Origin: Mesostigma viride
Lineage: Eukaryota > Streptophyta > Mesostigmatophyceae > Mesostigmatales > Mesostigmataceae
Length of the DNA: 64,000 nucleotides
Assembly: GCA_009746045.1 (NCBI GenBank)
Contig: RPFO01000256.1
Coordinates: 1,138,196 to 1,202,195 of the forward strand
Direction of reading: 5' to 3'
Below the pieces are notes generated by a model. The model saw only the letters and a program-made list of their open reading frames with translations, made no database searches and had not been told where the DNA came from. Of the stretch, positions 1 to 6,530 are shown in pieces (the stretch's first letter is position 1; each line of letters opens with the position of its first letter). A program made the translations under genes and the position numbers.

Positions 1-232
1 CTGCCGTTGCCCGCTTTCCGGGCATGAAAAACGTCACGCAGTTCGTCAGGCCAAGGGGGTCGACCACCGGGGGGCTGACGTAACTCTGCATCGCGTGTCG
101 CGGGCCCATCGTGAGGGCCCGTGCCGCCGCCAACTTCCGCATCTCGCCGTCGGTCACAGGATCCTCGGACAGCTTGGCGTACACCACCGAGTCGTCGCCC
201 GACAGGTCGACGACCGCGGGGTGCATCGTCAT
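1..232 (-). CDS. Partial viral protein, N-terminal part, runs off the window
   Basis: An open minus-strand frame starts with ATG at 232 and continues without a stop past position 1, so only about 77 residues are seen. I do not recognise the product. The ATG overlaps the TGA of the upstream gene (229-525) in an ATGA arrangement, which supports this start and tight viral-style packing. The visible part has an acidic stretch near the start (VVDLSGDDSVVY), then a mixed segment and a Pro-rich PPVVDP piece. No signal peptide or membrane segment is visible. Confidence 0.5.
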   Translation of the reverse strand, partial: MTMHPAVVDLSGDDSVVYAKLSEDPVTDGEMRKLAAARALTMGPRHAMQSYVSPPVVDPLGLTNCVTFFMPGKRATA

Positions 233-525
233 CGTCTGGGGAGGGTACGCCGCGGGAGGGGGTGGTGGTGGCGGGGAAGGGGGGCGGGCGCTCTGGCTTG
301 CGGGTGCACCGTGTCGTACTCCTTGATGCTCTCCAGGAACTGCGTGAACACGTCCACGGCGTCTTGGAGGCGCGGGGGGGCCCCTCCTTCTCTTCGTGGC
401 AGTGGCTCCGGTCCTGGAGCCGTTCCCATCGTCGGCTTCCGGTGCACGGAACAGCGTTCCGACCCGGCCGTTGCGCGTCTCTTGCATTTCACTCCCTGCG
501 CCGTGGTGGCACCGCAGCGCGTCAT
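229..525 (-). CDS. Small protein with N-terminal Cys/His (DUF5763-like) motif
   Basis: A 98-residue protein whose first 28 residues hold C4-x9-C14-x10-C25-x2-H28 with T7/T8 and G11 between the first two cysteines. This is the spacing of the short putative zinc-binding module catalogued as DUF5763 (pattern recalled, not searched). The rest is low-complexity Pro/Arg-rich with one helical piece (DAVDVFTQFLESIKEYD). Its stop overlaps the next start. It is one of six proteins in the window with this motif, all on the minus strand. Function unknown; metal binding is inferred from the motif only. Confidence 0.65.
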   Translation of the reverse strand: MTRCGATTAQGVKCKRRATAGSERCSVHRKPTMGTAPGPEPLPRREGGAPPRLQDAVDVFTQFLESIKEYDTVHPQARAPAPLPRHHHPLPRRTLPRR

Positions 526-563
526 GTGGGTGGTCCTATACGTCTCTGCTCATATTTAATTTA

Positions 564-794
564 TCAGCTGTTCGCCTCCGCGAATTCGCAGAACGCGTGG
601 AAAGTCACTCGGCGCAAGAGGGGGTATCCGCAGGCCTTGCACTGCTCCACCATCGACAGGTACAGGTTCAACAGCTCGTCCCTGTACGCGCTGTGGAATC
701 GGTCGGGCATGTCGTCCAGCCACGAGCGCTCGGGCTCCTCTTCGAGATCCTCCCCGCCCGCGTGCTCCCCCTCGTGGTGCCGTGCGGTCTTCAT
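564..794 (-). CDS. Small acidic hypothetical protein
   Basis: 76 residues, ATG at 794. An acidic, His/Glu-rich N-terminus (about residues 5-22) precedes a helical C-terminal half with two cysteines (QCKACGYP) and aromatic residues. No membrane segment. It lies in a row of same-strand short genes with 38-56 bp gaps, which fits a viral gene array. No family recognised. Confidence 0.5.
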   Translation of the reverse strand: MKTARHHEGEHAGGEDLEEEPERSWLDDMPDRFHSAYRDELLNLYLSMVEQCKACGYPLLRRVTFHAFCEFAEANS

Positions 795-850
795 CTCCCG
801 CGCCGTGTCTCGTGTTACCCCAACATTTTTTTAGTGACCGGGAGAACGAG

Positions 851-1039
851 CTAGTAGCCCGGGGCGTATATCGCGGCGAGGAGCGCGATCAGCCAAAAAG
901 GCAGGAGGGTCTGGTCGCGGCCGACCCCGAACTGCATAGGTCTGCCGTCCTCCCGGAACATGCAACGGGGGCGCAAAAGAAGCAACGCGTACGTGACGAG
1001 GGCGTATGTGGCCAGGGACTTCAAAGGACGGGCGGACAT
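851..1039 (-). CDS. Small membrane protein
   Basis: 62 residues, ATG at 1039. Two hydrophobic stretches, about residues 8-22 and 45-60, with a basic/polar middle, suggest a two-pass or hairpin membrane protein. Compact genes of this kind often encode virion inner-membrane proteins in large DNA viruses; here that is inference from hydropathy and neighbourhood only. Confidence 0.45.
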   Translation of the reverse strand: MSARPLKSLATYALVTYALLLLRPRCMFREDGRPMQFGVGRDQTLLPFWLIALLAAIYAPGY

Positions 1040-1062
1040 TTTGTAACTAATACCCAGATAAT

Positions 1063-1836
1063 TTAGCTATCGTTCCCATCGCGGCGCCCCCCCTGCATGT
1101 GGGAGCGCATCTCGGAGTCCCCCTCGCCGGGACTCATTTCCACGAACGGCTCTCCCTTGTGCGGGTGTTTTTTGAACTTGCTTTTGTACTCCTTTGATAT
1201 CCGACTAGGGATGGAAGGTCCCTGGGACACCATGCTGTCGAGGGTCAGCCTGCAAAGCTGTATGAACTCGAAGGGGTTATTCCGGTACTTGCGCTGTTTG
1301 CTCAACTCCGCGTCGATCTCGCGATAGAACGCACCGTAGCGGTGGCCGGCCTGCTTGTGCTGTTCCGCTTTCCTGGAAAACTGCATGAAATTCTGCAAGC
1401 TGGTCAATGCCGACACGGCGATGCTTATGGCTCCTATGGCGACGGCCTTCGGGCTGATGTTGGCGTGGGCAGGGCACTCGGATGTGGCAAACGCTGTCGT
1501 GCCAGCCACCGCGGACAGGATCACGGCGGGGATCCCGAGGGCGTGAAACCAGAACGTGTTCATGTCTGCCGCCATGTTGTGCATCTGGCGGAACCCGACC
1601 GCCTTCTGCCCCCAGCTGTACGCCAGCTCCTCCAGATCCCTTGTCCACATCGACTTCCCCTGCCCGTTGGATGCGGACTCGCTAGAAGAGGGGCTGCTGT
1701 CATCACGGATGATGTACTTGTAGATATTCACATCGTGGGCGTTTTCCAGGTTCGTTGTGCGCCGGTTAAAATCGAATCTCGCCGGATCCTCCCCGCATTG
1801 TTGGATGTCAACGTTGCAAGCATCTTGAGAAGCCAT
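1063..1836 (-). CDS. SLATT-domain two-helix membrane protein
   Basis: I place the start at ATG 1836 (257 residues), because the longer frame to 1917 would overlap the start of no product but the end of the adenosyltransferase gene by 59 bp. After a polar, Ser-rich N-terminus, residues 67-90 form an amphipathic helix with W and H residues, followed by two membrane segments (about 98-117 and 131-150) and a long helix with AEQH and YREID motifs. That order, helix - TM - TM - helix with H...Y...REI, is characteristic of SLATT domains, proposed pore-forming effectors linked to nucleotide second-messenger or NAD-type signalling in bacteria and also found in large DNA viruses and algae. The C-terminus is basic then acidic. 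No sensor domain is fused, so its trigger is not visible. Confidence 0.7.
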   Translation of the reverse strand: MASQDACNVDIQQCGEDPARFDFNRRTTNLENAHDVNIYKYIIRDDSSPSSSESASNGQGKSMWTRDLEELAYSWGQKAVGFRQMHNMAADMNTFWFHALGIPAVILSAVAGTTAFATSECPAHANISPKAVAIGAISIAVSALTSLQNFMQFSRKAEQHKQAGHRYGAFYREIDAELSKQRKYRNNPFEFIQLCRLTLDSMVSQGPSIPSRISKEYKSKFKKHPHKGEPFVEMSPGEGDSEMRSHMQGGRRDGNDS

Positions 1837-1858
1837 TTCATACTTTTTCAGATAATAA

Positions 1859-2401
1859 TTACGAATGTTTGCGGTAAATGGCGGCCGGAAACTCCTCCTT
1901 AGCTCTTGCCAGCACAAAAAAGAAGTCTGACATCCTGTTTAAAAATTGCAGGATGTTGGGATCCACCCATTCCAGCCGCGCACACGCCCTCTCAGCTCTT
2001 CTGCACACCACCCTGCAAACGTGGAGGTGAGAAGTTGCCAGTCCGTTCCCGCCGGGTAGAATGAAATTGCAAAGTTTTGGTAACTTTTCGTCCAACTGGT
2101 CAATTGTGTTTTCCAGCCGCTGTACCGCCTCAGGGCCCTCAGAAAACTTATACTTTTCGTCGCGGCAAGAATTCGAGTTCTTGGCCGCGACGGACGTGCC
2201 AGCTGCCAGAAGAACACCTTGGAGGTAGTGTAGAAAGCAGTTATCAGCCGGCAGCGAGTGTTGAATGGCCAAACCCATAAAGGCATTGAGCTCATCCAAA
2301 GCACCCACTGCCTCAAATAATTCATCCGATTTCCGCAGGCTGTCCGAACTTCCCAGCCTTTTTGTGTAGCCCTGGTCTCCTTGCTTGGTATAAATCTTCA
2401 T
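1859..2401 (-). CDS. PduO-type ATP:cob(I)alamin adenosyltransferase
   Basis: 180 residues, a full-length family member. It transfers the adenosyl group of ATP to cob(I)alamin, giving adenosylcobalamin. Diagnostic parts: the N-terminal nucleotide-binding segment (MKIYTKQGDQGYTKRLG), the helix with FEAVGALDELNAFMGLA, the FILPGG turn followed by LHVCRVVCRRAER (Arg residues of the active site) and a terminal helix LQFLNRMSDFFFVLAR. No obvious transit peptide. In the window it lies 4 kb from a class II ribonucleotide reductase, an enzyme that needs exactly this cofactor, so a functional pairing is likely. Its ATG at 2401 faces the primase gene, leaving a 72-bp divergent spacer. The domain is common in bacteria and eukaryotes (MMAB-like); its presence in a viral segment is unusual. 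Confidence 0.92.
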   Translation of the reverse strand: MKIYTKQGDQGYTKRLGSSDSLRKSDELFEAVGALDELNAFMGLAIQHSLPADNCFLHYLQGVLLAAGTSVAAKNSNSCRDEKYKFSEGPEAVQRLENTIDQLDEKLPKLCNFILPGGNGLATSHLHVCRVVCRRAERACARLEWVDPNILQFLNRMSDFFFVLARAKEEFPAAIYRKHS

Positions 2402-2473
2402 GATGCCATTCCTTTAAGCGCCGACGATTTCTGCCGTTTAGCCGCGCAAAAAATCTGGACAGCAGGGGACAGG
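2402..2473. promoter_or_regulatory. Divergent promoter spacer, adenosyltransferase / primase
   Basis: Seventy-two bases separate the ATG of the minus-strand adenosyltransferase (2401) from the preferred primase ATG (2474). The spacer includes a short A run (GCGCAAAAAATCTGG). Both promoters must lie here or inside the 5' ends. The role is inferred from gene layout. Confidence 0.35.
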
Positions 2474-3964
2474 ATGGACAAATTGGACCAGGATGGAGCA
2501 GAGAGATGGCAGCCCCCACCTTATTCTGAGGCTGTTAGATGGCTAGTGAATCGTGATTGCTTTGTCGACAAATCCGCCGAATACACCCACCTGCTTCTGG
2601 ATGGATACAAAGGTGGCAAGGCCTGTGTGGATTTTGAGGACCTGGCCAGCTTTTACAAGGAAGTGGCCAAGGATGCTCTGAATGACACCCAGAACTTCCT
2701 GGTGGAGCAGAAAACGGCCGTGTTCCCCTTTTTCATGGACCTGGATTGTGAGGATGATCAGGATTTGGGGGACACCATCATCCAGCAGTGGATACCCACC
2801 ATCCAAGAAGTGTTAAGGGAATGCGTGCCGGCGGAAACGGACAGCTATGTGATTGTGTGCAGGGCCCCCACCAAGGAGAAGAAGGGGAAGATCAAGACAG
2901 GGTTTCACATCCACTACCCCCTCCTCCCAGTGGATGAGAGGACAGCCTTAAAACTTCGGGCGTTTGTGGTGGACAAACTGCACCAGAATTTCGGCGACAG
3001 GCCGGCGGAGAACGACTGGACGGCCGTGGTGGACCCCAGCGTGCTGATGGACAACGGCATCCGTATCCTGTTCAGCTGGAAATGCGAGCGTTGCGCCGGC
3101 TGCTGCAAGGCGTACAGGAACATCCAGAAAACGATGGGGGATTGCAAGGGAAAGGCGCCGGGAGAGGATTGGTGCCACTGTGACGTGTGCAAGGAGCGGA
3201 GGAAGGCGCGCAACAGCTGCGGAGACGACCGCTGCCACTACGGCAGGATCTCTGAGAAGCGGTCGTACGCCCCGTGGGGTGTCATCAGCAAGGAGGGGGT
3301 GGTGGACACCGTCTTCTCGCCCGAGGACGTGCGCGAACACATCCTCCCGCTCCTCTGGCAGACCTCCGTGCGCATCCTGGACGGGCGGCCGGGCGTGACC
3401 CCCACCCCCATCACCACCCCGCCGTGGTTCGACGAGGCGACATCCATGTGCCGCGAGGAGCTGCAGGGGCGCCGCAGGAAGCACAAGGCCAAGACCCCCC
3501 AGGAGCAGCGGGTGGCCAGCACGCTGGGTATCCACAGGGACGAGGCGCTGAACCTCGACTCTCCCGAGCACAAGGCCGTCGAGACGGTGGTGCGGACCAT
3601 GGAGGGGGCGGCGGGTGTCACGCACGTGTTCAAGCAGGGGGAGGGCGTGCACGCGGTCTACTCGGCGTGGTCCAAGCACCGGTTCTGCCACAAGATCGAG
3701 GACGCGCACAAGAGCAACAACGTGTGGTACTCCGTCTCCATCCACGGGCTGGTGCAGCGGTGCTTCAACTCGGAGTGCAAGGGGTACGCATCGGAACCTC
3801 GCCAAATCCCGGCGGCGGCATACGCGGTCTTGTTTCCCTCCCCTGCGGTGGCGGCCCCTGCGAGTAAAACGAACCCCACAAGGGTGTCGGCCGCAAACCT
3901 TGCCTATAAGATATCGTACAACCCCCACAAGGTTGCGCGACGGGGGGGGCCCAGGAGGAGGTGA
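2474..3964 (+). CDS. Archaeo-eukaryotic DNA primase with UL52-type zinc motif
   Basis: With ATG 2474 the protein has 496 residues; an earlier ATG at 2381 would overlap the divergent gene. It carries the three AEP signatures in order: FFMDLDCED (D89, D91; metal-binding), GFHIHYP (about 143-149) and DPSVLMDNGIRILFSW (about 188-203). A Cys-rich insertion (CERCAGCC, WCHCDVC, CGDDRCHY) follows, then a C-terminal C405-H412-C430-C435 zinc motif typical of herpesvirus UL52 and NCLDV primases. It should synthesise RNA or DNA primers for viral genome replication. No helicase domain is fused. The last ~65 codons overlap the minus-strand capping-like frame, so one of the two 3' ends may be misread; an AGGAGGTGAGC donor-like string sits at the stop. 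Confidence 0.85.
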   Translation: MDKLDQDGAERWQPPPYSEAVRWLVNRDCFVDKSAEYTHLLLDGYKGGKACVDFEDLASFYKEVAKDALNDTQNFLVEQKTAVFPFFMDLDCEDDQDLGDTIIQQWIPTIQEVLRECVPAETDSYVIVCRAPTKEKKGKIKTGFHIHYPLLPVDERTALKLRAFVVDKLHQNFGDRPAENDWTAVVDPSVLMDNGIRILFSWKCERCAGCCKAYRNIQKTMGDCKGKAPGEDWCHCDVCKERRKARNSCGDDRCHYGRISEKRSYAPWGVISKEGVVDTVFSPEDVREHILPLLWQTSVRILDGRPGVTPTPITTPPWFDEATSMCREELQGRRRKHKAKTPQEQRVASTLGIHRDEALNLDSPEHKAVETVVRTMEGAAGVTHVFKQGEGVHAVYSAWSKHRFCHKIEDAHKSNNVWYSVSIHGLVQRCFNSECKGYASEPRQIPAAAYAVLFPSPAVAAPASKTNPTRVSAANLAYKISYNPHKVARRGGPRRR

Positions 3965-4676
3965 GCGGCATGTACAGCGCGCAGGCGGAATCGACGTGAG
4001 TGGCGCGCCCGAACTCGGTCACCAGCTCGGGCTTGTGGATCAGGGCCACCGTGACCCCCCCGTGGACGTACTGGTCGCTCACGGTGGACGAGTCGGGGAT
4101 GAACAGCACGTTGGGACTCTTTATCGCGTTTTGTTTGTCGTTGCTCGTGATGTACGATACGCATTTAATGAACACGTGGAAGTAATAAGACCCCGTGCTA
4201 GGAAAATTCATGCCCACCACCTCGCGAGCGCGGTCCATGCGATCACGGAACGGAGCCGATAGCAGACTCTTTTGGCAATAGACGAGACAGTCGTGCACCA
4301 CGAACGTAACGCGCAACCCGTCGCGGCACAGCACACCTTGCAACACGGTGCCCTTGAACAGTTTCGTCTTGAACGGCGGCATGTGGACGATGTGCACGCT
4401 CTTGTCCCAATGCACGATCGCGCACACCGTACGGCCGCCGCGGATCCGCGCTAGGGCCAGCAGGCAGTGCACCCCCGGCGTCAGGTCGCACATCCAATAC
4501 GTGTCGCGGCCCATCTCCGCCACCACCTTGCCGACGTCGTCCGTACGGCGCATGTACGGCCGCGGGATGTCCGGAAGGCGGCAGAGGCCCATAATAGCCT
4601 TGAGCACGTCCGAGTTCTCCCGCGGCGACGCGCGTCTCGTTACCCACGTCCACCGGTGGACGCCGGCCTGCTGCAT
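3765..4676 (-). CDS. mRNA-capping-enzyme-like nucleotidyltransferase, catalytic motifs lost
   Basis: 303 residues, ATG at 4676. The segment PRPYMRRTDDV...YWMCD-LTPGVH-CLLAL (about 38-76) lines up with the entry and motif I of viral mRNA guanylyltransferases, where K-x-D-G-x-R is expected; here it is L-T-P-G-V-H, with no nucleotide-accepting lysine. KLFKGTVLQGVL (about 105-116) matches the motif III region but has QGV instead of DGE. The helix after it (DCLVYCQKS...PFRDRMDRA) also fits the family. I infer an inactive paralogue or a decayed capping enzyme; a regulatory pseudoenzyme is an alternative. Its C-terminal ~66 codons overlap the primase end. A single frameshift in the G run near 3946-3952 would end it at 3904 and remove most of the overlap. 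Confidence 0.55.
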   Translation of the reverse strand: MQQAGVHRWTWVTRRASPRENSDVLKAIMGLCRLPDIPRPYMRRTDDVGKVVAEMGRDTYWMCDLTPGVHCLLALARIRGGRTVCAIVHWDKSVHIVHMPPFKTKLFKGTVLQGVLCRDGLRVTFVVHDCLVYCQKSLLSAPFRDRMDRAREVVGMNFPSTGSYYFHVFIKCVSYITSNDKQNAIKSPNVLFIPDSSTVSDQYVHGGVTVALIHKPELVTEFGRATHVDSACALYMPLTSSWAPPVAQPCGGCTISYRQGLRPTPLWGSFYSQGPPPQGRETRPRMPPPGFGEVPMRTPCTPS

Positions 4677-4762
4677 CCGCTATCTTACCCTAGGCGTCCA
4701 CATTCCCCGCGGACTAAGCGCGCTACGAAACAAATCTCTGCCTATAGCGACCTGCGGACATC

Positions 4763-5323
4763 ATGGACCTGTTGGGGCGCTCCCTGCAGCGCTTTTACGC
4801 GAACGTTGACAACTTCAACGCGCTATACGACATCACGCGTCCTGAGTCCGGACGCAGGTCGGACCGCCTGTCCCTGCGGGTGGTCGAGTGCCTCGTGACC
4901 AATTACTCCAAGACACACCGCGTGGAGTTCGAGCAGCCCGACAACGCGCTCCCGTTCAACCTGTACATGTCCTACCGCGAGCAGCTGGCCTTCTACTCCA
5001 AGCGCATGTTCGACCCCTTCGCCAGGAGGAACAAGACCACCATCCGCAGCCCCGCGGAAGACGAGCGGGAGATCACCACCACACCCGGACAGATGAACTT
5101 CTTCCGATGGGCCATCACCAACGGGGTGCTGGAATACGCTCGCCAGCACCAGGACGCCATACGGGAGGAGCTGCCGAAGGGGAGGGAGAGGAGGCCCTCC
5201 CTGCGCGTCCTCAACGGCAAGGTCATACGGTGTCGCAAGAGGTGCAAGGCCTCCGACCTCGCCATCCTCGTGCGACCGTCCGTGAAGAGCGTCAAGAAGA
5301 AGTTCACCGTCCGGTTCCTGTGA
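4763..5323 (+). CDS. Conserved NCLDV protein with TPGQ-NFFRW motif
   Basis: 186 residues, ATG 4763. It begins with a helix rich in aromatic residues (FYANVDNFNALYDI), continues with LRVVECLVTNYSKTHRV and a YREQLAFYSKRMFDPFARR segment, and has the signature TTPGQMNFFRWAITNGVLEY at about 106-125. I recall this combination (T-x-GQ-x-NFF-+WA-x-x-NGV) from proteins of unknown function widely kept in marseille-, mimi- and phycodnavirus relatives; the name of the family I cannot give. The C-terminus is basic. No enzyme motif. It is intact here. The 86-bp spacer to the divergent capping-like gene holds its promoter. Confidence 0.7.
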   Translation: MDLLGRSLQRFYANVDNFNALYDITRPESGRRSDRLSLRVVECLVTNYSKTHRVEFEQPDNALPFNLYMSYREQLAFYSKRMFDPFARRNKTTIRSPAEDEREITTTPGQMNFFRWAITNGVLEYARQHQDAIREELPKGRERRPSLRVLNGKVIRCRKRCKASDLAILVRPSVKSVKKKFTVRFL

Positions 5324-5373
5324 CCCGCGCGCTTAAAATCGAAACTGTACATTGTAGTTGGCCAGGCTTCGGG

Positions 5374-5709
5374 ATGGCATTCGTGTACGACGCCGTCATC
5401 GTGCGCCCCCTGAGGGAGCTGTACATGAAGGGGCCGCACTTCAGCTCCCTAGGCTTCTGGATGGGGATGGAGGATCACGACATATGCGCGGAGATGACCT
5501 CCACATCCTCCGACATATGGAGGGACCGGCGGGACCACTGCCTGTCCGTCATCGAAAAACGCTTTGAAAGCGTTCACGTCCTACTGAGGACCGCTATCCT
5601 GTGGTTGATCCTGTACAAAATGTTGCAATTGCTCTTGAAGACCGGGATTCGATTGTTAACGCCCGCGTTTATTGATCATAATAATCGTGATAATAAAACT
5701 CGTGACTGA
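5374..5709 (+). CDS. Small single-pass membrane protein
   Basis: The ATG at 5374 gives 111 residues; it follows the previous stop by 50 bp. The N-terminal half is polar and carries MEDHDICAEM and DIWRDRRDHC; a hydrophobic helix (LLRTAILWLILYKMLQLLL, about residues 72-90) follows and the tail is polar (HNNRDNKTRD). The 3' end overlaps the convergent gene by about 40 bp. No family recognised. Confidence 0.5.
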   Translation: MAFVYDAVIVRPLRELYMKGPHFSSLGFWMGMEDHDICAEMTSTSSDIWRDRRDHCLSVIEKRFESVHVLLRTAILWLILYKMLQLLLKTGIRLLTPAFIDHNNRDNKTRD

Positions 5710-6112
5710 ACATCATGCACTGTCTAACGGAACCCGCGAATGCGAGAGAAAAACAGAGGACTCCTCCCACCCGACTTTGGCGCCATCGGTCGCGAGGGCG
5801 CGCGATCCCGGTCATCTGCGGACGATGGGGACGATCGGAACCTCGCGCGGATCTTAGCGGCGGCCGCCGCGGCCGCTCCCAGGGTCGCGACCCCAGCCAC
5901 AAGCGCACGTCCCCCAGCGCGGACTGCAGTTTCCTCTTGGTGTTCTCGACGCACTCCTTGTTGCCGCCCCGAAGAGTCACCGCGCACCAGAACTTTGCGG
6001 CGGGTTCTGCCAGGGCCGATCCGACGAAAGAGAACAACCACACGCACGCGAGGACGATCAGCACGATCGCGACAATCCAAAGCTTCATTCCTACTATCCA
6101 ATAGCCGCCCAT
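5669..6112 (-). CDS. Membrane-anchored protein with N-terminal TM helix
   Basis: ATG 6112 gives 147 residues: MGGYWIVGM, then a strong transmembrane helix (LWIVAIVLIVLACVWLFSF, about 10-28), a short domain with two cysteines (FWCAVTLRGGNKECVEN) and an Arg/Pro-rich C-terminal half. The AT-rich string just upstream of the start (GTAAATAAA) resembles other start regions in this virus. The reading of the last third is uncertain because it becomes low-complexity and overlaps the opposite gene. Confidence 0.5.
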   Translation of the reverse strand: MGGYWIVGMKLWIVAIVLIVLACVWLFSFVGSALAEPAAKFWCAVTLRGGNKECVENTKRKLQSALGDVRLWLGSRPWERPRRPPLRSARGSDRPHRPQMTGIARPRDRWRQSRVGGVLCFSLAFAGSVRQCMMFSHEFYYHDYYDQ

Positions 6113-6125
6113 TTTATTTACGCGG

Positions 6126-6437
6126 TTATGTTGGGCCACCGCGGGGGAGAACAGACGCGCCCCCCTCGCCGACATTGATCAGGTTGTTCACCCCCCTAGC
6201 CAGCATGTAGGTGCCGCCCGCGAGGCCGATAAACATGATGCCCCACTTGGTCATCCAGCACCGGAAGTCCATGAACCCCGTACAGTTCGTCTTCGCCTTG
6301 CGGTGGAAGCGGATGGAAGTGGCGGTGTAGTACAGGATGAACAGGGCCAACGCGACCGTGGGCCATGGTCCCAGGCTCAGCGGCATCTGGAGCAGCCTCA
6401 TGGGCAGGGAGAGCAAACGGTTCACGGCAGCAGACAT
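6126..6437 (-). CDS. Two-pass small membrane protein
   Basis: The ATG at 6437 gives 103 residues. Two hydrophobic segments, about 20-42 (LGPWPTVALALFILYYTATSI) and 62-85 (TKWGIMFIGLAGGTYMLARG), flank a short Cys-containing loop (KTNCTGFMDFRCWMTKW). Its start is preceded by an A/T tract and a TATAC box-like string, shared with the divergent reductase gene. Likely virion or ER membrane protein; function unknown. Confidence 0.55.
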   Translation of the reverse strand: MSAAVNRLLSLPMRLLQMPLSLGPWPTVALALFILYYTATSIRFHRKAKTNCTGFMDFRCWMTKWGIMFIGLAGGTYMLARGVNNLINVGEGGASVLPRGGPT

Positions 6438-6530
6438 GGTGTGTATACTAGCCGTAAAGAAAAAAAAAATGCAGCCCCCCGGAGTCGCGTTCAACCCGGA
6501 AGATATTTGCCATCCCATGGTATCAGACCC

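Noticed and set aside
3954-4762. Primase continuing by splicing into the 4763 gene
   Set aside because: The primase already has its usual C-terminal zinc motif and the downstream gene has its own ATG and a distinct conserved family signature.
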